From positions 25,929,670 through 25,991,669 of the forward strand of contig NC_049981.1 in assembly GCF_000003815.2 (NCBI RefSeq): DNA of 62,000 nt, in the 5' to 3' direction. Every line of letters begins with the position of its first letter. Positions within the stretch are counted from its first letter, which is position 1. The translations under genes were made by a program, and so were the position numbers. Below the pieces are notes generated by a model that was given only the letters and a program-made list of their open reading frames with translations, did not search any database and was not told the DNA's origin. This DNA comes from Branchiostoma floridae (taxonomy: Eukaryota; Chordata; Leptocardii; Amphioxiformes; Branchiostomatidae). This document shows positions 26,401 to 40,743 of this stretch, piece by piece.

Positions 26401-29400
26401 GCAAAGCAATTCCCCACATCTGACTGATTGGATGGGAAGGCGGGCTGCAACTGACTGCACATGTTACATCTTCCATGGTCCAGAATGCTGATGCTGGATT
26501 AGAGCAGAGATGGCAAGACTTGTGGCAATCTACTTAGGCATGTGAAGGAGAGTTCTGTTTCTGGTTGCGAAACAATCTTAGGAAAAAAATGTCAACCGTA
26601 GCCCTTTGGGGGAGGGTGGATCTGACCACTGGAAGAGAAAATAGAATATTTGACCTGACATCTGAGTAATAGTCTTACTAAACATTTGTAGAATCATATT
26701 CTAACATGTTCTCCTCATTTCTGCTGCAAAAGAAAAAGTAATATAAACAGACCCACCAATACAAGATCCCCTTTTATGCTGAACCAAAATCTAAAAAAAG
26801 AAGAAAAAAAGGACAAAGACAATTTCTACCTTCCAGCATTGATTTATTGAGTAAATCAATGCCGGAATTAGAAACACAACATTAGTGTTCCCAGGCCTTA
26901 CCCACAGCCTATTCCTGCTGGTACACTCTGTCAGGGGTCACCTTCAGAAGTTAGACAAGATGGAGGGTTTAAAAAGAAAATAATTGGATTTTCAGCTGTA
27001 GCAGCAGCAGTTTCATCTCATGGTAGGGCACATTTCTATAAATAATCCCTCAACTCTTCACACAAGTCTCGATTCTATAGACTGAGATGTATGGCCTTAT
27101 CTTTAAGGAATAACCATTTTAAGTATCAAAGTATTAAGCGAATCTGAGTCAAGATAAACCAGTATCAAATCCCATAATCCCATTGTGCTAAGCATGAGGA
27201 TGTGTCCGTGGTGCTAAAGTACTTTCTATACTTCTGTGGTGCTGATATGCTATCCCATAAGGAAATGGTGCTGATATGCTATCCCATAAGGCCATGGTAC
27301 TGATATGCTATCCCATAAGGCCATGGTGCTGATATGCTATCCCATAAGGCCATGGTATTGATATGCTATCCCATAAGGCCATGGTGCTGATATGCCATGG
27401 TGCTGATATGCTATCCCATAAGGCCATGGTGCTGATATGCTATCCCATAAGGCCATGGTGCTGATATGCTATCCCATAAGGCCATTGTGCTGATATGCTA
27501 TCCCATAAGGCCATGGTGCTGATATGCCATGGTGCTGATATGCTATCCCATAAGGCCATGGTGCTGATATGCCATCCCATAAGGCCATGGTGCTGATATG
27601 CTATCCCATAAGGCCATGGTGCTGATATGCTATCCAATTAGACCGTGGTGCTGATATGCTATCCAATAAGGCCACGGTGCTGATATGCTATCCCATAAGG
27701 CCATGTCAATGATATGCCATGATCCCATATGGTCATGGTACTCAAACACCATCCCACAAGGCCACAGTGCTGATATAGTATCCACAGTGCTGATATAGTA
27801 TCCCATAAGGCCATGGTGCTGATATGCCATCAAATAAACTTAGGCCAAGGTACTAATAAGCTGCATGTAAAATGTGTGTTTTCCTGGGACATTTACACAG
27901 CAATAAAGATCATCATTTTATCTGTGTGAAAAGAAAAATGAGGAAAAACCCTCAATGGCCATGAAAGTATGATTCTGTAGAAAAGAGACAAGGAAACAAC
28001 ATCTTGTCCATGGGGGAGGGAGTCTAGCTTTAAGCTTTAAGGCCAGATCATCATTTATCTGTGTCTACAAAATGAAAGAAACCTTAATGTAAACATGTAC
28101 ATTACTTACTTATTAGTTTAATTGCGTGTTGTCCTTATGATGTCAACAGGTATAACAGTTACAATCCTTACCTTAATCCTATCAAAGCTTGACATAATTG
28201 CAAAGCAAGAAAGGCATGATAATTTGGCACAACTGTAATTCAGTTACTTGCTTCTGGGACTTTCATTCCTTATACAGTTACATACTCAAGTTTAAATTGA
28301 GAAAGAGATTTAAGAAAGAAAGGAAACCCAGATATGGTACTGCTATATTCCTGAGAATGAAATGGCATACAACCCAAATAATTTTAAATGATCCTCTAAC
28401 TAAGCCTCAAAACAAAGTACAACATTTTCTTAAAATGCCACAAAAGGAAAGACCATAGTGTGTTATAACAACAGAAAATTACTATGATAAAGCACTGTTT
28501 GCTTCTCAAAAGTATGTTTTTTGCAAACCATGGTGCCAGTTTAAACCATGAAATGTTTAATGTGACATCATTGACAGCCATAATTGAATTACAAATAGTA
28601 AGTAAAAAAGTACAAAAAATTTACCTTGCAACAGAATCCTAGAGTCTGAAGAATGATTTTTTGCTGGCATAAAATTCAAGAACATATGAGTGTATATTTG
28701 GTGCAAAAGGGAAAATGGCAATTTTTTTTTCAAAATTACATGTAGAAGAAATTTGCAATTGGGCAAAATGGCATATTGGACAAAAAAGGCTAAATTTTTT
28801 TTTTTTGATGAAGCTTAATGATTGCACATTGTTTTTGTTTTTTTAAACACTCTCTCTGCTGCCCAACACCACAACCAATACAGACTTGTATAACTTCAGC
28901 CCGGGAGCAGGTTAATTCAGTGGCAACACTGGGATTTCCAACAAAGTTATCCTGGATCTGATCTGGTGCCAAAACTGAGAGTGTCACATTCTCGGCGCAG
29001 CCATTTTGTTTGTAGAAGTCACTAACTGTAAATGCAGAAACGTTCGCAGTGGATTAATATTCGCGGTTTTCGCGGTGAAGAGATTTTTTCTATTAATAGT
29101 ATTATGGTATTAGACTTGGTCTATGGTGTTACCGCGAACTTAAAAACCACAGCGAAAAGTCTTTTTTCCCGCTACCGTGAAATTAAATCCCCGCGAACTT
29201 AAATGCATTTACAGTATTTTCCCCGTGTGTCTCACATCAGTGTGACCATGAGCCAATGTTGGCAAATATTCGCAAAGTTGGAGCAATCTCCCAGCCCAAT
29301 TTGGGAAATACCCATTCCAGTGAGATACCCACTTTACTCACACACTGACATGCATCATTTATCTCTATCCACTGAAGAAAACCCAAACGTCTAGAATAAT

Positions 29401-32400
29401 CTCATCAATTCAACAGATTCCCAGCTGAGAATGGCTTCCCATACTGATAACATGCAGAATGATCCCCAGTGCTAACAAGCTATCCCATGATACTGACATG
29501 CCATCTCACATGCCCATACGTTTGTCTTAACAAAGGCACTTCTTACTTCTCCATGGTGCTAAAATGCCATCCAATTACTTCACGGTACTGATAAGACCCA
29601 AAGAATTATCTTATCAGTTCAATAGTTTAGGTTGGGGAATGGCTTCCCATGTGGGTAAAATGCAGAATAATCTCCAGAATAATGTTTCCTATGGTATCTC
29701 CAACCGAGCTCTCATTAGCAAGTTTGCACACGAGCAGGCATGCCCAGAGAATAACACAGCAGAGAGATGTTAATCCCTGATTACTATCTGGGCTCCCAAA
29801 TGGCATATGGACTTGTCTACGTATATTCATGTAACGCTAGTTTACCTTTATCTGTTGGGTGCCCTTTATCCGTTCTTTTTAAGATCAATGTATTTAGAGA
29901 TATCAAGTTGACAGATGATGGTTTCAAATGGCTGCAATATTTTGAAAGTAGTACAATTTGAAACTACCGTCCATCGACTTGATATCCCTGGATACCCTGC
30001 TTAGCAACATAACGGGTATAGGTTACCCCGCGGATAAAGGTGAACTAACGTTACTTGCCTCTTACTTACCAGGCCTTTCCCATTCTATTTTCAGAATTTA
30101 TATCTCTACACCAGACAAAACAAACCTTTTATTCAGAGCTAAGGACGAAATTCTACGATTGCAACAGCACAGACTACACAATTACAGTACCATTTATGGA
30201 GATCATCAGATTAGCTGTAGTGGAAAAGACGTCATTACTCTTTTCTTTTGCACAATTATGTAGCTCTCAATGTGTCAGCTTCAGTCAACCCTTCTTATCG
30301 TGATCACAAGAGAGACACGACTGCAGTTATTGCCGTGTCCAGTGGCTGCCCAGATTGGAGCTGGCTGGCTTATCCTACAAGTAACTGTGACTTACCATGT
30401 ACATACTGGAAATTCCTTAAGTTTATGTTTGTGGAAACTTCAGTCAATGGTAGAAGAGGAAAGGATAGCTTTTCCAGTGCTTTGTAATGGAATGATTTGG
30501 GGGCACAGTAGTAATGCATTGGAAACGCATATTTGTGGTGTCACGAATATGCGGAGAGAGGTCACTGAAAAAACATGACACTATAACCACAAGAAAAATT
30601 GTTAGACTTGCAGTGCTATGTCATGACTTAGAAAGTCTGTCTTAGACCTCCTTGGTCATGAGAACTACGTGCTGAAACGAACGTGCACACGCCAACTCTA
30701 TACGGCAGTTAATAAGACTGTAAAATGAAGTTACCTACTGCTACAACATTTACCAAGTGATTCAGCAATGTGTGCTTTTGTTGGGCACAAATAAGTTTCC
30801 CCAAGCAAGAGCAAATATTATCATTATTACACATTATTGTAGTACATGAAATTTGATAGATACAAATGTTCTACAAATGTTTATTATAAGCTATTTTTCC
30901 TCAAAATTCAAACAAAGGCAATGCCCCGAATTGAACAAGAGTTGTGCAACTTACATTCATTTGTTATATTTTATGCTTGTCCTTCATTCTGAGAAGAATG
31001 AACTATCAAATCAAATTAGCATGGCCTTATGCACCACCTACCAGGACAGCAAATGGAGCTGACTGGTTTGTCCTTCAGTAAACCCTAGATAATGATAATT
31101 TATTGATTAATTCTAAAGGGCACACTGCATCAGTGCAGATAGATTCACAGGGTCACTACCTCAGCCACATCAGCACAGCTTCAGGTGACATCTAAATACC
31201 CGTCCTGGCTTTCATTACATACCATTGCTGTCACATATCAATCATAAGGAAGTCCTAGCCTTAGAAGGGCTATTGTCAGGAACCGCTGACATCAGCATCC
31301 CAACAGTTTTCCAATAATTGGTGGACCGCAGGCTGCCAAATATGGTGATCTTGCAGCGCTAAGTGTATTCAAGGAATCAAGGGGTCACTGACCAATTTTA
31401 CTGTAACTTTGGAAACTGTTGCAGGGGTTATATTTTGGCAGATTTTGCAATGACCTTTCCACTGACACCACAAATATGTATGACTACTGTACTGCAGAAC
31501 TGTTTCGACCACAAATCTAAACCACAGAGAAAAACTGCCATTTCTCTCCCTGGAGTCCCACCATGAAATAAAAACCACCATGGTATGAAACAATTTACTG
31601 TCTATCATTATCAAATAGACTAAAAGGTTAGAAAAGAAAAAGATCCTTATCTGAAGAAAGATGATGTAATGTTACAGAAACAATTACAATTTGGAGTGAG
31701 ATGGTTGCAGATTGAAATTCTTCAGTGCTAACCGCATAGAAATGTCAATTTTATGTGAAAACCATGATTATAAACCTCCTTACATTCCAGTCTACTCTGA
31801 ATACAAAGTTCTGCGAACCATGTCTTGACTCTGAATACCCGTTTTCTGCACATGCATGGCCGGAATTATGTCCCGTGTCAACCTCTCCAAATGGATGATA
31901 CCACCATAAGTAGCTTTAACTGCCAGGAACTGGTCAAGCTGTTGCATTCAAGATAGGTCATTTCAACCCATCGCATAGTTACACCTTATCATTAGCGATT
32001 TACATGGATCAAACAGCTAGTTGCTTTCAATTTGGCATGGGGGTGCACACTTCTGAAGGGTGGTTGTTGGGTGGTTGGGGGGTTAAGTGCAGTGGGGCCC
32101 GAGTACACTTGACTAATGATTTGTTTGTGTACTGGAGTCTAGCACCTTGGCATGAAGTGTCTCCAAGTGGAACTGGCATGACTAGATCAAGCCTGGGTGC
32201 ACAGTTCAACCTCTGGGAAATGCACTTTTTTCTCAGGTGAAAGTGACCTACAGGACAGATATCAAAGTTAGGGCTGTCCATAGGAAAGCATGTTCAAAAT
32301 ACACTGAAACAAGGCTTCAGAAGTATTAACCCCTATTTCAACCTTAAAAGATTTTCTCCACCAGACAGTCACAAGGGTCGTCTTTATAACCATTACAAGA

Positions 32401-35400
32401 AAACAGGGCCTTATCGGCTCAAACTCCGAAGAATGCTCGCTCTATGAAAGAAGCCTCACCTTTGACCCCCGTTTTCTCCTGATACCACCCAGATGACCCA
32501 ACTAAAATCCTTCCGCACGCCAACTAAGCTGCTAAACTGTGCAAATTGTGAAAAAAAAAATAGGAAAGCTTAGACCATGCCTGTTCCTTTTAACCCAAAA
32601 AGTCTCCAGGTTGGGGAAAATATTTTCAAGGAAAAAGATGGTTTTCAAGGATTTTACTCGGCAGGATAATCATTTCCCATTTTGTGCCTTCTATTGCACA
32701 ACTTAACTCTGACCTTAACCAAGTTTGGTTAGGGCATCCTCCCAGATGGGAAGTAAATCTGGGGGTTCAGTGTTCACACCTAGAGCATGTTAAAGGACAC
32801 ACCACACATGATTAGAGCAGTGGATCAAAATCATTCCAGTTGAAATGGCGTAGGGAATGTTCACAAGCAGCTTCAAGTTCACAACCCCTGCTTGTGTGAT
32901 ATGGTCAGTCAGTCCTCACTCTCACTAAGTCAAGCTTGTCTCAAGCAAGTTGATGCTGTTCCAGTAATCTTCTGTTAGTCCATTTCCGAGAAGTGGTTCT
33001 TTCTCTTGTGACCTTTCTCTGTGCAATATTCATTAAGGTTTTCTGCCTTTAGAGGCTCTGGTGGTACATACCTACCTGCCATAGCAACATGGCTCTACTT
33101 CTAACTTCATATCAATTAAAGGCTAAGTCTGAACAACGAAACAATGTGGTTGTTTGGTTGATGGATTCAAAAGTAATAATTTCAAGTGACCAAACAGTAA
33201 TATCAACATATAGTTAAGGCTATTGCCTCTTTCAAATGCTGCTATCACTATATCAGTTGGAAACTGTATAGCATAGCTAGTTATCAACGTTTAGTTAGAA
33301 CTTGAAACTTTATGACAATTCTACTGACATTTTATTGGAAAACCAGTAAATTTACTTGGCCTGCTTCTATTTATTAGAAGCCAATTGCAATTTAAGGACC
33401 AATTGCAACTCAATTTGACAGATAAATCAATATCACATGCTTCTATTGTTTTCCATTAATATTAGGCTGCCCTAATCTAATTTGTTGAGCTAAGAACATT
33501 TAAGGAATTTCTACAGAAGGCAGTAGATTAGATATTTAAACATATTATATTCAAATAAAAACTGTGTTGTACTAGCCCTGGGACTGTGACACATTTCTAT
33601 CTTTTGAAACCTTGCTCACTGAATAGGCAAAAGCAAAGCACATAACAGAAATATATGTATTGAGACTCAGTAACTATGAAGATACATTGCTTTAAAATAA
33701 AGCTTTTCCAATCTTAAAACCATATTGGGAAAACTTTTGGTGCAAGGGCATCATTTGTATTCATCCACATCCATCTCCTACCATTAGACTAATCTGACAT
33801 TCTCTCTGTAGTTGGTTGAGAATGGACCCCGCTGCCCTTGAATAGGCAGTGCACTTTGTGTATCAGGATGGTGCCCCACCCTCCCTAATTGATTCTCAGG
33901 TTGGAATGGGACTCAATTCCACCAGGAGGGAGGCTAGTAAATCCTGAAGGAATGGATGGGTAATCCTATTTGGCAGCATGTACAAGGGAGACCGTTTTGA
34001 TTGGGTCTCACAGAGAAGATGGGACAGGTAACCTAATCAAATGTAGATCAGGTGGGGGGTGGACGCAACAGCTGCCACACAAGTGTCAAAGGTCACACAA
34101 TGCAGGTCTTGAGTCTGGGTAAAAACATACAAGTCCATTTAATACATTTGTACAAAGCAAACAAATCAATAATTTTATTACTATAATAGATAAGTAATCA
34201 AACTAATCACCTGAAAAATGCAAAAATAACACCACCATGAACCTTTCAGGTTGTAAAATTTGCGTAAGCATATTCTTATAGCGATCATAGCCCATTATAT
34301 TCTTTGACCCTGATGCATAATGTGTTGGAAATAATTTTAGTACAGCAGTCTTCCAATTCAAAGGCTGATGACTGATATCAAAATCAAAAGTATCAATATG
34401 TACAGAACAGGTGATTTTTTTATCAAATCTATCATCAAGTTTGATCATTCTTTTTTTAACATTTGTTACGTCTCCACCAGTAGGGAAAAACATACTGTTT
34501 TTGGTTGTGTGTGTTTCTTCTGTCAGCGCTTAGGTAAGATATTTGCTGTTAATGCTAATACAAGAAATCTGTACAGGATAGTGATAGCAAGACCTGTTGT
34601 TTTTAAAGCAGAAATTATGTTGTTTTTTAAGCAGAAACAAAGTCAATTCCCTGTAACTCCAACTACACCTGTCCACTGATTTACAAGGCGCAAGTCAGCT
34701 GATACGTAATTCCACAATTATGCACAAGTCAGTCACTCTCAAGTATCAACCACCAAGGACCTACACTGCCAAATTAAGAACACTCAAGTGGAACTGGTCA
34801 GTGAATGACTGGCATTGACAAACACTAATAGCAAGGTAGACCATAAACTTCTGGCATGAGTTATTTTACAACTTGAGTCATTATTTGAAGGGATATGACC
34901 CGGCGATCAGGCACGCCTCGCCTTGTGCATATAATTCCAGCCCAGGTCTCCGTTATTGTGCATTCTTCAATACTTCATTTTTCATTGTATAAACTTAGTT
35001 TGGACAACAGTTGCGTGTGCAAAACAGAATGCAACATAATTTAAGATGCAACATTACAGTAGAGCTACTATGGGCAATACCATAGAACGCATGACATACT
35101 CAAAGAAACCAGCACAATTGACAGGAGTATGTATGACCCTGTGATCCGTGTGCTTGGAAAAAAATTGCGAGCACTGGTAAAGTCACATTGCACTAACTTT
35201 TAAGTATTTTAGCTTTTTTAGATACCTTATGCTTTACCTCAACCATTTAGTACCTCCAGGACGATCTGCTTTACCTAATAAATTACAGCGTAATAATTCT
35301 CAATAATACATATGTAAGATAAATGAATTACATGTTATTGATTAATTCCAGATCCAAAATGCAGACCGACGCATAAAAGCAGACGTATGCTAGATGCTTT

Positions 35401-38400
35401 GCCTGGGATCATGCATATATAAATGAGAAGGATGTTCTGTTTTCCCTGCAAATTCCACAGCTCTTTGCACAACCTGGAAATGTCTGTGGTGTTGATTGAG
35501 GTAAGAAAGGGTTACAAATACCTGATGCATGCAAAATAATCTTATCAGAAAATAAATAACAACACAGTAAACTACCCCACCTTTGTGTCAAAGATTTGTG
35601 ACTAGTAAAATGTTTTTACAACCACTTGTAATCAGTCCTTGTGTACCACTTGTACTGGGTATGTATATATTCATCACCATTGGCAGAACATACATATCAA
35701 TTATGTCCTACATACATTAAGAGAGTCGTGCATACTGGCATTTTCTTTAAGGCTTTAACGACAACATTCTATTAAAGCCAATCCATTGTACTGAGTGTGC
35801 AAATGCGTCGATTAGCCATGATTGAAATGTGTTAATACTGAACCAACTAACATGTGTATGTGTAAGTTACATTTCTTTGGAGATGTCATAAAGAATATCG
35901 CACAAACTGTTTTGTTTAACATTTCTACAATCAAGAGGATTTCACCACAAAATAAAGATGAATGGTATCTTTGTCACGAACTTAGTACACAGTCTGCATA
36001 GCTCTATTCAACAATGCATGAACATGGCCCTGTCTATGTTACCATGGAATGTGACCTTTGTCTACCATGTTTATTCTAAAGAATACCATATAATGCGCCA
36101 TTCGCTACACCCTACACGGAACCTAATACCAACAACCTTATCCCAAAGTAATCAAAAATGGTTATGGCATCGACCAGTTTGAGTTAACCATTATACAAAA
36201 GATCACATAATGCATGCACTCATCAATAGCTTGCAGATACACATCGCAACACAATGTACAAACTTTCCAATATGCTAGGTACTTTCCAATAATTTGAAAC
36301 CTGTAGTGCAAAATCTATTTGATGAACTTTAAGATATTTCTTAATTAGACACATAGACACCTGATTCCTACAAGGCGTATCTCACCAATTGGGAATTGAA
36401 TTGCTTTGTATGTTCTTTAATCAAAATTTATCCTCATATAACATTTTGTGTCATGGATAATTTGAGCTCTTCTATCCAACAAAAGGTAATGACCATCATC
36501 ACCAGTATGAGATGGTTTGAGGTGATTTTTTTCACATCACATTAAATTCAACTGAAGTCTATCAAATAAATAATTTGACCCAAACGCCTTAGTAGTCAGA
36601 AAAGGTAGCAGCCACACAAAGGACTTAATGATTAGAAAAAGGCTGCATGGCCTCTAGCTATATCAGGACCTCACCTGCAATTTAACAGCTTCAAAACACT
36701 GAAATGATGTTCCAAATGTACATTAAGATAATGTTTCATTTATCACATCTACTTAGCCAACCATGCTGATTGTGTTATGTTTGTGGTGAATGAAACCATA
36801 AGAAAGGAGCAGTACTGAGCAGTGTCAAATTATCCCTCCCTTGAATCAAGGAAGGTCCATCAACAACCTCAATGAGGAGAATGCATATAAGCAGTAGTCC
36901 ATTGAGTCAGCTAATGAAGATGTCTGTATGCATGCACATACACACAGGGTTTCTTAGACAGGACGGCATGGATTGAAACAAAAGATGGAAGATTGTTCTA
37001 CGTCACTGGATATAGATGCCAGCTTGATTTGATTTTTCTGAAAAGTAGGCCTTAAAGGCCATTCCAGTTTATTTCCTTGGTTCTTAGATATTTTGAAGGA
37101 AAAATTAAAGTCAAGATGAAATCAGAGGGCTGAGAGAAATGCCTGCACAATTATCTTTTGTTTTAAATGTTGACACTCAACTCCCCGTACAAGCAACTCA
37201 AATTGGTCTTGGCTAAGGGTATCACTAGATTTAGCCATGGTAATGAGAGAGAAATGTGAATATTTGGCCGAAATGCACTGCGACAGAATGCCACACTTCA
37301 TTCATCACATTAAGCAAACAGTGGTCCTGGATACATGATGGAATGAGATGGATGTCTCCAATATCTGGAGGAAATGAAAGACATTCCATTCCACCCTTTA
37401 AGAACTGACTGATATAAATGCTTACCCCTCACCACAGCTACTGGGGTTCAATACCGGTTTGACGCTCTATTTATTTTCTGTGGCAGACTGTGGATAGAAT
37501 TCGGTTTGCTTTAAATACACAGAATTCAGCATGTTTGTCTTGGACTAGGCCAGTTTTTCTTGCATAGTAAGACAAGACCCACAAAGGGTGGTCCTCAACT
37601 GATCTTCGAGCAGATGTAAGGATCCTGCTCATTCTTTGTGTTGAATGCTTGTTTTTGCATTATTTAGTACTCTTTTCTGCTGTTGCATTTTCTAAACCTT
37701 TGGCCTTCTTAGAGAATGTTGCAAAAGCAGGCATGAAACATCAAGAAGGAGGAGCCTTACATCTGCTTGGAAATGTACGGCTCACTGTGCCAGGGCCAGG
37801 TACAGCTTATATTGCTTAGTGATTGACTAATAGTCCATTTAAGCAATAGGTGCATACTGTATGCATGTTTCTTTTTATATTACTCACAAGGGACCGTCTT
37901 TTTACAACATCACAGCTCCCAAGATTACGATCAAGACACAATTGGTCTTGAGGCATATTTCAGTGAGAAATTATGGTAGTATTTTATTGTCTTTTGATAT
38001 ATCTTTTGTCATTCAAACATCCACACCCACCTACATTAGAATCCCTACTAGTACTACATCCTTGCTGTGTATAAATAACAACTTCAAATGTCTAGACGTC
38101 TACATACATTGTACCGACTGACATAAATGTTCTTTATCACTGTAAATTGCTTTTTTTTTTTAATTTTGTGGCAGCACTGCGATTTCCAATAAAGTTATCA
38201 TGTATCTTACATGTTGGACAGCTAAATTGGAAGTCGCCTGGGCCACCAGTATGCCAGAACACCTCAAACAGCTCTAATAATGTAGTGTATATGGGGCAAC
38301 AACCTTGTATGATGCTCTGGATACATTGTTTATGCATTTAAGTATTTACCAGATATTTCAAGTTGGTTGCTATATTGGATTGTCTGTGTTAGGAATCTGA

Positions 38401-40659
38401 ATGGAGACAAGTTTTTGATACTTTCTTAATTAGGTCCACAGACAACACTAAGATAAAAAACTATGCATACTGTAATTAATTATAAGTGGCTAATAGATTA
38501 TAGCATATCAATTAGCACAATTCAATCATTGTCAATATAATACATATTTTTCAGCCTCAAGTTGCTTCGATCTTGAAACCAGCTGACAAACTACAAATAA
38601 ATAGTAAATAGTTAGACTTACTACGTTTTTCATTTATAAATACATAAATAATGTATCCAGAGCGCAACACAAGGACGTTGCCTCATGTACACTGCATATT
38701 AGAGTCGTTGNNNNNNNNNNNNNNNNNNNNNNNNNNNNNNNNNNNNNNNNNNNNNNNNNNNNNNNNNNNNNNNNNNNNNNNNNNNNNNNNNNNNNNNNNN
38801 NNNNNNNNNNNNNNNNNNNNNNNNNNNNNNNNNNNNNNNNNNNNNNNNNNNNNNNNNNNNNNNNNNNNNNNNNNNNNNNNNNTGCTGTATGAATAAACTT
38901 ATCTTCACTATGCAGGGGCAACCGTTGACTGAGCAAGTACATAGTAGTTGAAGTAGTGCATGTTAACCCCTGATTTACACAACTTTCTTCCCGCCACTAC
39001 GGCTATACCCTCGAAATGTGGTATCAATCCTAATTGAAGTTTCACCATCCCCAAAAAATGCAGCAAGACCTCAGGGTGATTCATCTGCCAACATGTAGGC
39101 TTCTCTGGGTGTGATGGCTTACATAAAAGCTCACTTAGGGCTGCAGCCCTGACTGACACATCCCATTGGCTGGGTAACCCTCACCCATCATTATTTCACT
39201 CAGCTAAAACAGGTTAGCATCCTTCGTGTCAGAGACTCAGACTGAGATTTCCTCACAGCCACTGTGACAGGAATATTTACTGTCACGTTAGGCCACACCA
39301 ATTTAATGTTTTGGTTCACGGATTCGTTCGCTCCTATTTTTTGGAAAACAAAATAAAAATACAGTCAAACCTGCCCGAGCGACCACCTCTTCTCAGCGAC
39401 CACCTGGCCATTTCGACCGCTTTTTCTCGGTCCCGATTTATTTTCCCATTGACGTAAGCATTAAGCGACCTTTTCTCAACGACCACCTGGCCAACGCGAC
39501 CGTGACCGGCCCAAATTGGGACCTATAACGACCGCATCATTTTCAAGATTGAGGTTTTTATCGATTTTTCATGATAATTAGCGCGATTTTGTGCCAAAAT
39601 CGGCCAGTTTGCGTCGGATTTTGGGGTTAAATTTACAGTTTACAGTGTGCGTGTTGTATTTGACATTAAAGACCTCGCTTCTTTGCGTGCGTGCAGTGTG
39701 CTTGCTATTTGCCATTAAACACAACGGCAACCATTTATACTTTGCATCGGGCATGTTTTGAGTCGATACTCTTCTCAGCGACCACCTGTCCAAATCGACC
39801 GCTTTTCCCCGGTCCCCCGGGTGGTCGTCTTGGACAGGTTTGACTGTAAAAATTACCACACAGCAAATTTTCACCATTAATGAAACCATTCACCAACTTT
39901 CTGGTGTAGCAAACATAAAAGCTGACACTACTTTTGTAATTTTCAACGAACAGGTGCTGTTACTGTACAGTAATAGTGTTTTTGTACTTTTTTCAAGCTG
40001 AAAACTTTTTACTCTTTATGTTTTGGATTAGCCGTTACCTTTACCCCAACCATTTTACAATTTTTATTTTTATTTTTATTTCGCCCTCTCGCTCCATATT
40101 TTTTATGAAAAAATCCGTGAACCAAGAAATTAAATTGGTGTGGCCTTAGTGGGGGTATTTCTGTAGAAATTTCTGTAGGGCTGCCAGGAGGGGCAAAAAT
40201 AAGTTTTCGTCACTGGTCATTGCTCAAGCCTATGATGCATTTGATACAAAGTCTGAGCATTGTTGACAGACGAGTCAGATTTCTCTGTGGGGATTCTCTT
40301 TTATCTTTCAACATCAATCTGCTTCAGTATACTATCCCCTTCAACATCTATGGCTGCATGTACTACATGTATATCTATATAATATATATTGTCTAACACT
40401 AGTTCACCTTTATTCCGGGGTAACGTATATCCATTGGTATTCATATCCAGGGTATTTAGGGATATCATGCCGACGGAAGATGCTTTCAAATTGTAATCTT
40501 AAAAATGTTGCAAGTAAAGATTGCAGAAACCACCATCTGTCAACTTGATATCCCTGAATGTATATACTGTTTTGGGAATCATCGGATTTAAGTTGCCTCG
40601 CAGATAAAGGTGAACTCGAGTTACATCATTTAGTGAGACACATACACTCACATGCACGT

Positions 40660-40743
<84 letters not shown>

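Noticed and set aside
27226-27840. Possible CRISPR array or repeat protein at the 29-bp repeats
   Set aside because: Units are head to tail without unique spacers, in a eukaryotic intron; the ORFs arise from frame rotation in the satellite.
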